Source: Streptomyces sp. NBC_01439
GTDB taxonomy: Bacteria > Actinomycetota > Actinomycetes > Streptomycetales > Streptomycetaceae
DNA: 64,000 bases
Assembly: GCF_036227605.1 (NCBI RefSeq)
Contig: NZ_CP109487.1
Span: 1,922,001-1,986,000 of the forward strand
Direction: 5' to 3'
In this document: positions 9,402 through 17,628 of the stretch, one piece after another
Layout: each line of letters starts with the position of its first letter
How positions within the stretch are numbered: position 1 is the first letter of the stretch
Position numbers and translations under genes: made by a program
Notes under the pieces: generated by a model
Databases searched by the model: none
What the model saw: the letters and a program-made list of their open reading frames with translations, nothing else
Told to the model about the DNA's origin: nothing

Positions 9402-10172
9402 GGCACACCCCTCCCGTCGTCGCCGAGCAGCCTTGAACCTGCCCACTCGGCATCTACTTTCCACATTAGCAAGCACTCGCCAGGAAGGATCAATTGCCGG
9501 TGTGCGCGCTGACGCCCAAAACACGCGAGCCGCCCAACTCCGGTATCCCCACACCGGAAGCTGGACGGCTCATGTGTTGTGCGACGGTTGACCAGCACGC
9601 GGTCGCATCGGCCCGTACTCCCACGGCCGGACCATGCGCACCTTTGGCGGTGTTCAGGTCACCGACCTCCAGCCGCGTGCCACCGGACCGTCACCGGCTC
9701 CGTCGCTCCGCCAGTCTGTTACCGGCCAGCATCCATGGCAACGCTCCTTGACGCGTTCCTTCCGCACAGCCGTCGATCTTTCACGCGGCCCTGATGACCT
9801 GTGCGAAGGCCTGGTTCGCACGGTCGCCCGACGGCCATCAGAAGGCCGTCAAAGTCCCGTTCAGGATCTTGCCCCGGCATCCCTGATGCGCTGGGATGGG
9901 GTCATGAACAGCGGTCCGCGCTACGACGATCGGCCACCGTCATGGCGGAGCCATGCCGGGGTCACGTCGGTGCAGCCGACAGCGCCCGCTGTCCGCCCGG
10001 CCTTCTGACATCGGCCGCGCGTCCTCCGTGTACCTGCCACCGGCGTCCTGAAGGACTCCGGCCGGGGCTTCGTACGCATCCTCCCCTTCACCGCATGACC
10101 TGAGCCCTCGCCCCCTGCCCAACGCCGGGGGGCGCCGGGCGCGTCAGCCATGCCTTCTTCCAGGAATCCGAC
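9402..10172. other. Long intergenic region upstream of the SDR gene
   Basis: No convincing gene was found in these 770 bases. Two points stand out. CGTCA at 9847 and CGTTC at 9858 are 11 bp apart and resemble half of the KdpE-like arrays. The segment 9901-9939 matches 17449-17487 at 32 of 39 positions (shared GTGAACAGCGGTC-type and CGGCCACCG blocks), in front of a second, decayed copy of the SDR locus. This suggests a duplicated promoter or leader. Confidence 0.5.
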
Positions 10173-10979
10173 ATGTCTTCATCCCTGTCCGGACGTACCG
10201 CCCTCGTCACCGGCGCCACCGCCGGCATCGGCTACGAGACCGCTCGCCTGCTCGCCCAGCGCGGCGCGGTCGTCCTCCTCCATGGCCGCATCCCCGAGGA
10301 GGCCCAGGCCGCGGCCGACCGTCTGGTGACCACCGAGGGCACCGACAGCGCCCTGCTGCGCCCGCTCGCCGCCGACTTCGCCCGTCTGGAGGAAGTCGAG
10401 AACCTGGCCCACGCCGTCGTACGGGAACACCCGCGCCTCGACGTTCTCGTCAACAACGCGGCCATCGCCGCCCCCGAGCGTCACACCCTCACCGTCGACG
10501 GCAACGAGATCGCCTTCCAGGTCAACTTCCTCGCGCACTACCTCCTCACCAACCTCCTGGAACCCTCCCTCACCAGCGACCCGGGCGGACGCGTCGTCAA
10601 CGTCTCCTCCTCGCTCCACCGCACGGCCGCCATCCAGTGGAGCGACCCGAACCGGGAGCGCCGCTACTCACGGCTGGCTGCATACGCGCAGTCGCAGCTG
10701 GCGCTGACCGTCTTCGCCTCCGACCCGCGCGTCACCGCCGTGTCCGTCCATCCCGGTGTCTGCGAGACCGGCCTGCTCCCCCTCTACGGCAACGAAGGCG
10801 AATCCGCCGCCGAGGGCGCCCAGCACGTCGTACGCCTCTGCGACCCCACCACCGAGATCGTCAACGGCGCCTACTACGACCGCTCCGAGCGCGTCGCCCC
10901 GGCCGCCGCCGCCACCGAGGACCGCACGATCAAGCGCCTCAACAAGCTCGCCGACCTCCTCGTCGGCCACACCGCCTGA
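10173..10979 (+). CDS. Short-chain dehydrogenase/reductase family protein
   Basis: 268 residues with the Rossmann signature TGATAGIG (about 14-21), NNAA (about 91-94) and the Ser of the catalytic site in VVNVSSSLH. The expected Y-x-x-x-K reads YAQSQ here, so the catalytic Lys is replaced by Gln; activity may be altered or lost. The closest layout is the WW-domain oxidoreductase/retinol-dehydrogenase-like SDR group (HYLLTNLLEPSL). Substrate is unknown. A degraded relative lies at 17629-17688. Confidence 0.88.
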   Translation: MSSSLSGRTALVTGATAGIGYETARLLAQRGAVVLLHGRIPEEAQAAADRLVTTEGTDSALLRPLAADFARLEEVENLAHAVVREHPRLDVLVNNAAIAAPERHTLTVDGNEIAFQVNFLAHYLLTNLLEPSLTSDPGGRVVNVSSSLHRTAAIQWSDPNRERRYSRLAAYAQSQLALTVFASDPRVTAVSVHPGVCETGLLPLYGNEGESAAEGAQHVVRLCDPTTEIVNGAYYDRSERVAPAAAATEDRTIKRLNKLADLLVGHTA

Positions 10980-10993
10980 AGGGACACCCGTCC

Positions 10994-11068
10994 ATGTCCA
11001 AGCGCGCACGCAAGAAGAGGGCCCGCCGCAAGAAGGGCTCCAACCACGGCAGCAAGCCCTCCTGCTAG
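10994..11068 (+). CDS. Probable ribosomal protein bL37-like micro-protein
   Basis: A 24-residue, very basic product (starts MSKRARKKRARRKK, ends NHGSKPSC) begins 14 bases after the SDR stop. The size, the run of Lys/Arg and the NHG-x-(R/K)-P ending match, from memory, the actinobacterial large-subunit protein bL37, first seen in mycobacterial ribosome structures. A terminator follows at 11085-11114. If it is not the main bL37 it may be a paralogue; the Cys end is unusual. Confidence 0.6.
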   Translation: MSKRARKKRARRKKGSNHGSKPSC

Positions 11069-11084
11069 CCAACAGCCCATTCCG

Positions 11085-11114
11085 CGGGGCGGCCCTCCGA
11101 ACAGGGCCGCCCCG
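11085..11114 (+). terminator. Strong hairpin after the SDR/bL37 pair
   Basis: A perfect 12-bp stem (CGGGGCGGCCCT / AGGGCCGCCCCG) with loop CCGAAC follows the micro-gene stop at 11068 and precedes the next start at 11141. There is no T-run, which is usual for Streptomyces. Confidence 0.65.
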
Positions 11115-11140
11115 CCTCCATGTCCCGACAAGGAAGCCTC

Positions 11141-11917
11141 GTGATCAACCTGCCGCCCCACCGACTCCCGGCTCTCGTTCGCTGGTTCCCCACCGGGGCC
11201 CCGGGCTCGGCCGCCCTGACCGAGCACGTCCTGACCACCGAGGCCGGCCGCTGGTGGGTGGACCGCGTCATCCAGCCGCGCGTGATCGCCGCCGAATGCG
11301 GGGACCACGTCCTCTTGCGCGGAGACCCGCAGGCCCTGACGCCGAGGGATCTCAGGGTCTTCGCGGACCGCTCCATCGAGGCTCCGGGCCGCTTCCTTCC
11401 GCTGATCGGGGCCGCGTTCGACCGGGTCGTGCCGTGGCAACGCATGGTGTATGTCAAGCGCTGCCCCGTGCCCGCCACCCGGCCGCCCAGGGGTGTGACC
11501 GTACGGAGGCTCAACGCCCAGGACGCTCGCGCGCTCACCACCCTTCCGCCCGCGATGAGCTGGATACACCGCACCTGGGGCGGTCCGGACGCCCTTGCCC
11601 GCTCGGGCTACGTCTGGGCCGCCTTCCAGGGTGACCGCATCGTGGCCGTGGCCTGCACCTACTTCCTCGGCACCGCCTACGAGGACGTCGCCTGCGTCAC
11701 CGTGCCCGACCCGCGCCTCCAGTACCTGGCTCTCGACTGCATCAACGCCCTGTGCTCGGACATAGCGGCCCGAGGGCACACCCCCAGCTGGACCTGCTCT
11801 GCGAGCAACCGCCCCGGCCGCCTGCTCGCCTGGACCGCCGGCTTCCGTCCGGAGCGGGAGTACGCCCACTACGCCGTCGGCACACCTGCGGCAACCGGAA
11901 GAGAGGCGGCAGGATGA
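11141..11917 (+). CDS. GNAT-type acetyltransferase-like protein (copy A)
   Basis: The GTG at 11141 follows AAGGAAG and matches the start of the paralogue at 17783, giving 258 residues. The N-terminal half is unassigned (LPALVRWFPTGAPG, EAGRWWVDR). The C-terminal half resembles the GNAT_acetyltran family, with AVACTYFLGTAYEDVACVTVP and, near the end, NRPGRLLAWTAGFRPEREY, the usual acetyl-CoA-site-to-C-terminus pattern. Substrate is unknown. Copy B shares the whole order of motifs, so the locus was duplicated. Confidence 0.78.
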   Translation: MINLPPHRLPALVRWFPTGAPGSAALTEHVLTTEAGRWWVDRVIQPRVIAAECGDHVLLRGDPQALTPRDLRVFADRSIEAPGRFLPLIGAAFDRVVPWQRMVYVKRCPVPATRPPRGVTVRRLNAQDARALTTLPPAMSWIHRTWGGPDALARSGYVWAAFQGDRIVAVACTYFLGTAYEDVACVTVPDPRLQYLALDCINALCSDIAARGHTPSWTCSASNRPGRLLAWTAGFRPEREYAHYAVGTPAATGREAAG

Positions 11918-12104
11918 GAAGCGATACGCCGGGTGGACTCCATCCACCGCAGCACCACGGTGGTCTTCGTGCCGGGTGCGAACTTCAACGCCGCAGCATC
12001 TCTTCCCCTGGCCAACGCCGTTGTAGCCGCCCGGCCACCGACTCGTCCTGCCGGACGTCCCCGGACAGCCCGGTCTCACCTCCGGGGAGCGCGGGATCCC
12101 CGAC

Positions 12105-13685
12105 TCACCGGAACTCGGCCAGCCGGCGCCGCAGCCCCAGCACCGTCAACCCGGCCGTGAGCAGCAGCGACGCGCCGGCCATCGGGCCCTGCGTGGTCAG
12201 TGCCCCTCGGCCCTCCCGGACAGCGAGATCGAAGTGCCTCTGGTTGATGGCGGTGACCTGGTCCAGAGCCTTCATCCAATCCCCGAAGTGGGCGTTCGAG
12301 GTGTCCGATGCCCAGCCGATGCAGAAGACCGTGGCCTCCTGCTGCTTGCCCTCGGCCACCAGCCGCCGGAAGGTCCGGTCGTCGCGCTGGTAGACGGCGT
12401 ACGCCTCGACGGTCTTCTCGGCGGCCTCCCGCTCGCCCGCGAAGGTGATGTTGTCCAGTTCGCGCCGGTACTCGCCGGTGAACCGTTTGTCCTCGTGGTT
12501 GTTCAGGTACGTGGCCCACGTGTCAGCGAGCTTCCGGTCGTACGTATCGAGTCCGGCGCCCTGAATCCCGTACAGCTGATGCGACTTGTCGAGGAAGGAG
12601 AGCTCGTACGCGGGGCGGCGGTCGGGGTCCAGGAGGTAGCGGCTCTCGTCGGCGTTGGCGTCGTAGGCGATCGCTTTGGACCGTGACAGCGCGATGACGG
12701 AGTCGAAGGAGTCGCGGCGGGCGACCTTCATCCGGTCGTGGGTGATCGTGAGCAGTTGGGCGCCGCACACGACCGCGACCACGGCGCAGAGGGTGGCGGC
12801 GATCAGTCCCGGGTTGAAGACCCGGTGGAACCGGCGCGCGAGGTGGATCTGGAGCAGTACCAGCGCAGCGATCAGCAGCACGCCGAGGACGGCTTCGGCG
12901 GTCCGCTGCACGTCGACGTCGCCTCGCGCTGCGACATACTGCCGCTCGTACACCGCATTGTTGGCGTCAACGAGCTTGCGTGCCTCCGGGAGCAGCCGCC
13001 CCGTGAGGAGGTCGGTCGCGGTCCGGTAGTCCTCGCGGGCGGCGTCCTTGCCGCCGGGCCGGCTGTCGTTCTCCAGTGCCCGTCCGATCAGCTCCTGGTA
13101 GTGCGCGAAGTCATCGGTGAGCCGCACGACGGTCGCCTCGGTGGCCGGGTCGCCTTCCGAGGCGGCGGCGAGCGTGCGCAGGGAGCGGCTGATGGTCTCC
13201 TGCGCCTCTCCGTAGAAGCCGCTCGCCTTGGCGTACGACTCTTCCAGGCGCCCCTTGCCGGTACCAGAATCACCGCTGGAGAGCAGGATGTTGGCCGTCT
13301 GCGCGTCCATGTCGTTGAGCGCGAGGTTGAGCCGGGTCGCGGAGACGGTACGGGGCGCGTCGTGCTGGGCCGTTTCGTCCCAAGCGGTGGTCGCGCCCGT
13401 CGCCGCGACCGCGAGCAGGATCAGCAGCCCGGTGGCGAGCAGCACGCACGCCGCGCGAGCGAGGCGCAGCCGGCCGGGCAGGGTGGCCCAGTAGCGGTCG
13501 GCGAGCAGGCGGGCCGCCCGGGCGATCATGGTGGGAGGCCGTGGTCCCGGCGGCCCTCCGCCCAGCTCCCCTCCGGACGGCGAACGTGGGACGCTCACGC
13601 GACGGGCGTCCGGTGCGGGGCTCTGCGTGACAGTCTCTGGAGCCCCCGCTCCCTGGGTCTGTTCGGTACCGGCGGTGATCGTCAC
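12105..13685 (-). CDS. Four-pass membrane protein with two extracytoplasmic sensor-like regions
   Basis: A GTG start at 13685 gives 526 residues. A Pro-rich cytoplasmic tail (about 75 residues) is followed by helix 1 (AACVLLATGLLILLAVAATG), a helical outer domain of about 170 residues, two helices (VLGVLLIAALVLLQIHLA; LIAATLCAVVAVVCGAQLL), a second outer domain and a last helix near the C-terminus. No kinase or transporter motif is seen. It lies just downstream of kdpE2 on the same strand and has its own KdpE-type array (13771-13820), so it may feed a signal into that regulator. That link is inference. Confidence 0.75.
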   Translation of the reverse strand: MTITAGTEQTQGAGAPETVTQSPAPDARRVSVPRSPSGGELGGGPPGPRPPTMIARAARLLADRYWATLPGRLRLARAACVLLATGLLILLAVAATGATTAWDETAQHDAPRTVSATRLNLALNDMDAQTANILLSSGDSGTGKGRLEESYAKASGFYGEAQETISRSLRTLAAASEGDPATEATVVRLTDDFAHYQELIGRALENDSRPGGKDAAREDYRTATDLLTGRLLPEARKLVDANNAVYERQYVAARGDVDVQRTAEAVLGVLLIAALVLLQIHLARRFHRVFNPGLIAATLCAVVAVVCGAQLLTITHDRMKVARRDSFDSVIALSRSKAIAYDANADESRYLLDPDRRPAYELSFLDKSHQLYGIQGAGLDTYDRKLADTWATYLNNHEDKRFTGEYRRELDNITFAGEREAAEKTVEAYAVYQRDDRTFRRLVAEGKQQEATVFCIGWASDTSNAHFGDWMKALDQVTAINQRHFDLAVREGRGALTTQGPMAGASLLLTAGLTVLGLRRRLAEFR

Positions 13686-13770
13686 TCGCGCTCCAGCTCA
13701 CACCCGGGCCGTTCGTACGGCCCTGCGTGCACGCCAGCATCTGGCTCAACAGTTCGACCCACCAGGCACG

Positions 13771-13820
13771 TTGATGGTCTCCATACGCGGGGAGACGCAG
13801 AATTGACGGGGTCTTGACGG
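13771..13820. promoter_or_regulatory. Candidate KdpE-type operator array
   Basis: On the plus strand: TGATG (13772), ATACG (13783), TGACG (13804) and TGACG (13815), i.e. offsets 0, 11, 32 and 43, identical to the kdp array. It lies about 87 bases upstream of the GTG of the membrane protein at 13685 and points away from that gene, as the kdp array points away from kdp. Confidence 0.6.
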
Positions 13821-13848
13821 CGCCCCCTGTCCGTCGGCTCCGCCGCAC

Positions 13849-14535
13849 TCATGCCTCGAAGCGGTACCCCATGCCGGGGGCGGTGATCAGATGACGCGGG
13901 TGTGACGGGTCCGCTTCCAGCTTCCGCCTGAGGTGAGCCATGTACACCCGCAGGTAGTTGGTCTGCGTTCCGTAGGACGAACCCCACACCTCCTGGAGCA
14001 GACGCCGCTGGCTGACGAGCCGGCCCCGGTTGCGGATCAGGACCTCCAGCAGATGCCATTCCGTCGGCGTGAGCCGGATGCTCTTCCCTCTGCGCCTGGC
14101 CTTCTTCGCGAGCAGGTCGACGGTGAACTCCTCGGTCTCGACGACCGCTTCGTTCGCGGCGGCCGACTCCTGTGTCGGCGTGCGGCGGATGACGGCTCCC
14201 AGCCGGGCCAGCAGTTCGTCCATGCTGAAGGGCTTGGTGATGTAGTCGTCGGCGCCCGCGTCCAGGGCCTGGATCTTCTCCTCGGAGCCGTGGCGGGCGG
14301 AGACCACCAGGACGGGCACCTTCGACCATCCGCGCAGTTGCTTGATCACCTCGATCCCGTCCATGTCGGGCAGCCCGAGGTCCAGCAGGACCACGTCCGG
14401 GCGGCAGGCCGCCACGGCCGCCAGGGCTGTACCCCCGTCCTGCGCGCAGTCCACGTCGTACTTCCGCGCCTTCAGATTGATCACCAGCAACCGCGCAAGC
14501 TGCGGTTCGTCATCCACCACCAGCACCCGGGGCAT
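13849..14535 (-). CDS. KdpE2, second KdpE-like response regulator
   Basis: The ATG at 14533-14535 has CAGGAAGG upstream and starts at the same residue as KdpE. The 228 residues contain a receiver (Asp52 in LLDLGLPDMDG, TKPF) and a winged helix (LTPTEWHLLEVL, TNYLRVYMAHLRRKLE) nearly identical to KdpE around the recognition helix, so both probably recognise similar DNA. No histidine kinase is adjacent; KdpD at 6046, KdpD2 at 23156 or both could phosphorylate it. Its own upstream region carries a four-site array (14617-14666). Confidence 0.9.
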   Translation of the reverse strand: MPRVLVVDDEPQLARLLVINLKARKYDVDCAQDGGTALAAVAACRPDVVLLDLGLPDMDGIEVIKQLRGWSKVPVLVVSARHGSEEKIQALDAGADDYITKPFSMDELLARLGAVIRRTPTQESAAANEAVVETEEFTVDLLAKKARRRGKSIRLTPTEWHLLEVLIRNRGRLVSQRRLLQEVWGSSYGTQTNYLRVYMAHLRRKLEADPSHPRHLITAPGMGYRFEA

Positions 14536-14616
14536 TGGCGGGCCGCCTTCCTGTTGTACGTCCTGTGAGTACGGATAACCGGAGGGAACATCGGTTTTCG
14601 GCCGACTCGGCAGGCG

Positions 14617-14666
14617 TTGACGACGTCCATACGGCCGTGGGTGCGACTTTGACGGCATCCTTACGG
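14617..14666. promoter_or_regulatory. Candidate KdpE-type operator array in front of kdpE2
   Basis: TGACG (14618), ATACG (14629), TGACG (14650) and TTACG (14661) on the plus strand give offsets 0, 11, 32 and 43. TTGACG-N-GTCCATACGG at 14617-14634 is almost the same as the minus strand of the kdp array (422-439). The array lies 83 bases from the kdpE2 start, suggesting autoregulation. Confidence 0.6.
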
Positions 14667-14746
14667 CGAGGCTCGCGGCAGTGCACGGGACGGCCCGTCC
14701 GTGATGCGTCCCGGCTCCAGCCCGACCCCCCGCGGTCCGGACTGGG

Positions 14747-14907
14747 CGTGGCCTCGGCGGTGATCGTCACGCGCCCTCCAACCTCGCATCACGGACGGTC
14801 GTCCGCTTCCCCCTGCCACTCAGTCTGCGATCACCACCGCATGCCAACGCACCACGTTGACGCCCTTCTTACGGCAAACCCGTACTTCCTGACGCGCTGC
14901 TGATGGC
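14747..14907 (-). pseudogene. Duplicated start and promoter of the membrane-protein gene, rest lost
   Basis: The minus strand from 14770 begins GTGACGATCACCGCC after GGAGGGCGC, matching the start of the gene at 13685 (MTITA) including flanking bases, but similarity ends after five codons. A 0/11/32/43 array follows 88 bases upstream of it, against 87 bases at the intact gene. This is best read as a leftover of a tandem duplication. It lies between kdpE2 and the divergent gene at 15007. Confidence 0.45.
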
Positions 14908-14938
14908 GGGCATCGGGGTGTCGTAAATGAGTCGTAAA
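14857..14938. promoter_or_regulatory. Operator-like arrays upstream of the gene at 15007
   Basis: TGACG (14858), TTACG (14869), TGACG (14890) and TGATG (14901) again show offsets 0, 11, 32 and 43. Just after them, the 8-mer GTCGTAAA occurs twice at 14920 and 14931, exactly 11 bp apart, about 70-80 bases upstream of the ATG at 15007. The first array may belong to the duplicated remnant at 14770; the second repeat is placed to act on the gene at 15007. Confidence 0.5.
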
Positions 14939-15006
14939 CACCATCGGCATCGGACGTAGCATCGGTGCGTTTGCTGTGATCTACGTGGTTCACCAGGGGG
15001 AACGTC

Positions 15007-16083
15007 ATGGGCATCGGCGGCAGGCAACGGGGAAGGTTCTTCGCCCTTGTTGCAGGTGGGGTGGTTTTTGCCTCGGGTGCGGGGTTGTACGGATTGAGCG
15101 CGACGGGCAGCTGGCCGTTCCGCGCGAGCTACTGCTGGGGAGCGTGGCAGGAGGACAGCGGTCCGTCCTTCCTCGGTGAGGAGGCGCTCGGCAAGTCCGG
15201 CTCCGCGCGCCGGGCCACCGAGTCGGCGCCGCCCTCGTCCACCAGGCCGACCGCCACGTGCACGGTCACCGTCGCCTCGTCGATGCCCGATGACGACTCC
15301 ACCGAGCCGCTCACCTTCGATGAGCGCGTCACCCTCGCGTACGGCCCCGTCCCGGCCTCGGCCGAGGAGCGCCGTGCGTGGATAGCCCACTTCTTCGACG
15401 GTTCGGCCTCGCCGTTGCCCGACGGACTCAACGGGCTGGTCGGCGGCGATCGGGCCATGCTGGTGCTGCCCGTGGCCTGCGATGTGGACGGCAGACCGTC
15501 CGCGGTCACGATCCGGAGCGAGAGCTGGGGCGACGGCCACCTGGGGAAGAAGGCCATGCCTTTCACCATCGGAAACCGGATGGACGTCGCCCGGATGCTG
15601 CTGGACGCGGCCGGCACCACTGCCTCGAAGGCGGGCTGCAAGCCCGCAGAGCCGCTGCGCCTGTCCTCGCCGATGGTGGTCACCGCGGAGAAGGACGAGA
15701 GGGCCTCCAGTCCCCTGTGCAGGATTCCGGGGGTGACGTTCGAGTTCGGAAAGGACTCCGCCTATCAGCAGCAGGTGGGCGTGGTCGGTGAGCGGCTCCA
15801 GACCTGTTCGGTGGTGTGGCGCTCCCGGGGGGTGCCCGATGAGCCGGCGGCGCAGTTCGTGATGGCGTCCGAGCCCCGCATGGTCGCACTGTTCGACGGG
15901 CTTCCCGAGGGCAACGGTCAGGGACTGGTGCGGGCCACCTGTGGCGGTCGGCGGACCGTGTTCTACGGGAACGTCGAGCCCGGCCTCAAGGGCCGGAGCC
16001 GCCCGGACGACCAGCAGGTCTTCGCGAACTTCACCGCGTCCGTGAGCAAGCGCATCGGGTGCCAGGCCGGGGAGGACCGGTGA
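15007..16083 (+). CDS. Membrane-anchored extracytoplasmic protein, function unknown
   Basis: 358 residues. An N-terminal basic stretch and one hydrophobic helix (FFALVAGGVVFASGAGLYGL) anchor a long outer domain containing about seven Cys (for example SYCWGAW, PVACDVDG, AGCKPAE, PLCRIPG, QTCSVVW, ATCGG, IGCQAG), consistent with disulfides. The GTG of the next gene overlaps its stop (GTGA), and the two products share the same design (short cytoplasmic tail, one helix, CW-D/S segment, GC near the C-terminus). They probably work together. No known family recognised. Confidence 0.75.
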   Translation: MGIGGRQRGRFFALVAGGVVFASGAGLYGLSATGSWPFRASYCWGAWQEDSGPSFLGEEALGKSGSARRATESAPPSSTRPTATCTVTVASSMPDDDSTEPLTFDERVTLAYGPVPASAEERRAWIAHFFDGSASPLPDGLNGLVGGDRAMLVLPVACDVDGRPSAVTIRSESWGDGHLGKKAMPFTIGNRMDVARMLLDAAGTTASKAGCKPAEPLRLSSPMVVTAEKDERASSPLCRIPGVTFEFGKDSAYQQQVGVVGERLQTCSVVWRSRGVPDEPAAQFVMASEPRMVALFDGLPEGNGQGLVRATCGGRRTVFYGNVEPGLKGRSRPDDQQVFANFTASVSKRIGCQAGEDR

Positions 16084-17309
16084 CCGCAGACAACAACGGC
16101 AGCGTGGCGGACAACGGAGAGAGCGTGACACTGGCAGTGGACAGCGAAACGACCCCGGCCCGGCAGCCGGACAAGGAGCAGGACCTGGTTCCCTCGGTTC
16201 CCTCTCCCACGCGACCCTCGTTGGTGCGTCGGCTGCTGCGGAACCGCACCGTCCGGGCCACCGCCGCGGGCGTCCTGGTCGGCGGCCTGCTCGGGGCCGG
16301 CGCCGTCGCCTGGCGTACGGACACGCTGCCGCTGCTCGGCCCCGCCCCCTGCTGGGATTCCCTCAGCGACTCGACCGTGTCCTCCCTCTTCGGCGACCGC
16401 AGGACCGAGGTCGAGGAGCAGGTGCTGCAGACCGACCCCCACGGCCAAGGACTGTCCTACGGCCAGTGCCGCATCACCAGTTACAAGGACGACAGGGCCA
16501 GAAGGCAGCTGACCGTACGGGTGCACAAGCTGGACGGTCTCTACGGAAGCGACGGGCGGCAGTGGCCCGAGGAGTTCCTCGCGGCCGGCATGGTGGCCCT
16601 CGGGGAAGGCCTGCCGGGCATGGCCTCCTCCTCCCGCGCCTGGCTGGCGCTTCCCCAGTCCTGCACCGGCAGGCCCGACCAGTTCGAGGGCCCGGTGGTG
16701 GTCGACGTCGGCATGGGACCTGCGGGCCTTGACGTCTCGTCGGAGTACGAGAGGGAGGACCGCGCCGCTCTGGCCCACGCTGCGGTGGACGCGGCCAACG
16801 GCGTCGTACGCGAGCTGGGCTGCTCCGGGGTCTACCGGTCACCGGAACTGCCGAAGGACATCGTCGCGTGGCGGGAGACACAGCCGGACGCCTTCTGCGG
16901 GATCAAGGGCCTCGCCCTCCCCGCCGCCTACCGTGAGAGCCTGTCACGTACCCGGGTCAGCGGCGACGGCGGCGCCGCCCGGACCTGCGAGGCCGCCGGG
17001 AGCTACCCCAGGGCCGCAGTCCGGATGACGACCGTCGTGGACCCGGCACTGGCCGAGGTCTTCTCCCAGGATCTCCTCAAGGGCGGCTCGTCCTTCAAGG
17101 GCACCAACGGGTACGGATCGTTCAACGTGAGCCGGGCCGTTTACCGGGCGCGGTGCCAGACCGGGGACGTGATCTTCATGGTGGAGCAGAAGGACGGGTT
17201 CGGGGAGCAGGACTTCACGTTCGTCCGCGACCTGCTGCTTGCCTATGTCGAGGCGGAGTCCAGCCGTATCGGCTGCGGCCAGGAGAAGGTGACACCGCCC
17301 CGCGGGTGA
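16080..17309 (+). CDS. Second membrane-anchored extracytoplasmic protein, paralogue-like partner
   Basis: GTG 16080 overlaps the stop of the preceding gene. The 409 residues have a 55-residue cytoplasmic N-terminus, one helix (AAGVLVGGLLGAGAVAW) and an outer domain with paired Cys (PAPCWDSL, YGQCRIT, LPQSCTG, ELGCSG, DAFCGIKG, ARTCEAAG, RARCQTG, IGCGQ). CWDSL plus a later Y-G-x-C recalls a repeated fold of roughly 180 residues that occurs twice. It resembles the protein at 15007 in plan. No enzymatic motif is seen; function is unknown. Confidence 0.75.
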   Translation: MTADNNGSVADNGESVTLAVDSETTPARQPDKEQDLVPSVPSPTRPSLVRRLLRNRTVRATAAGVLVGGLLGAGAVAWRTDTLPLLGPAPCWDSLSDSTVSSLFGDRRTEVEEQVLQTDPHGQGLSYGQCRITSYKDDRARRQLTVRVHKLDGLYGSDGRQWPEEFLAAGMVALGEGLPGMASSSRAWLALPQSCTGRPDQFEGPVVVDVGMGPAGLDVSSEYEREDRAALAHAAVDAANGVVRELGCSGVYRSPELPKDIVAWRETQPDAFCGIKGLALPAAYRESLSRTRVSGDGGAARTCEAAGSYPRAAVRMTTVVDPALAEVFSQDLLKGGSSFKGTNGYGSFNVSRAVYRARCQTGDVIFMVEQKDGFGEQDFTFVRDLLLAYVEAESSRIGCGQEKVTPPRG

Positions 17310-17448
17310 GCCGCGGGCGGCGGAGCGGGTTGTGCGACCCGGGATCGGTACCACCCGTCGTGGCCGGGGCCGGTCATGCCGGTATCAGAGCTGTGTCAAG
17401 GACTGGGCGACCTCCTTGAACCCTGTCTCACCAAGCAGTTGGATGAAT

Positions 17449-17487
17449 GACGTGAACAGCGGTCTGCTCCATGACGACCGGCCACCG
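17449..17487 (+). repeat. Leader segment shared with the upstream region of the SDR gene
   Basis: This 39-base segment matches 9901-9939 at 32 positions, including GTGAACAGCGGTC and CGGCCACCG. Weaker similarity extends upstream to a GTCAA-containing stretch (17394 and 9847). Each copy precedes an SDR-then-GNAT locus. Confidence 0.6.
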
Positions 17488-17593
17488 CATACGGTGCGCC
17501 CGGCCTCGCGCGCTGCTCACCTGCCGGTGCGCTGACGCACCGATCGCAATCCGCGGCCGCCAACAGTCCCCGTAGGGCGGGCGGCCTCTTCCG

Positions 17594-17628
17594 CCCCGTG
17601 CCTGCCCCCGCCCCGGGCAGGCACGGGG
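17594..17628 (+). terminator. Strong hairpin within the decayed locus
   Basis: A perfect 14-bp stem (CCCCGTGCCTGCCC / GGGCAGGCACGGGG) with a 7-base loop. It lies after the two membrane-anchored protein genes and before the SDR remnant. Confidence 0.6.

Noticed and set aside
9494..10103. Short plus-strand frames in the region before the SDR gene
   Set aside because: No ribosome binding sites, no family resemblance, Arg/Pro/Ser-rich composition.
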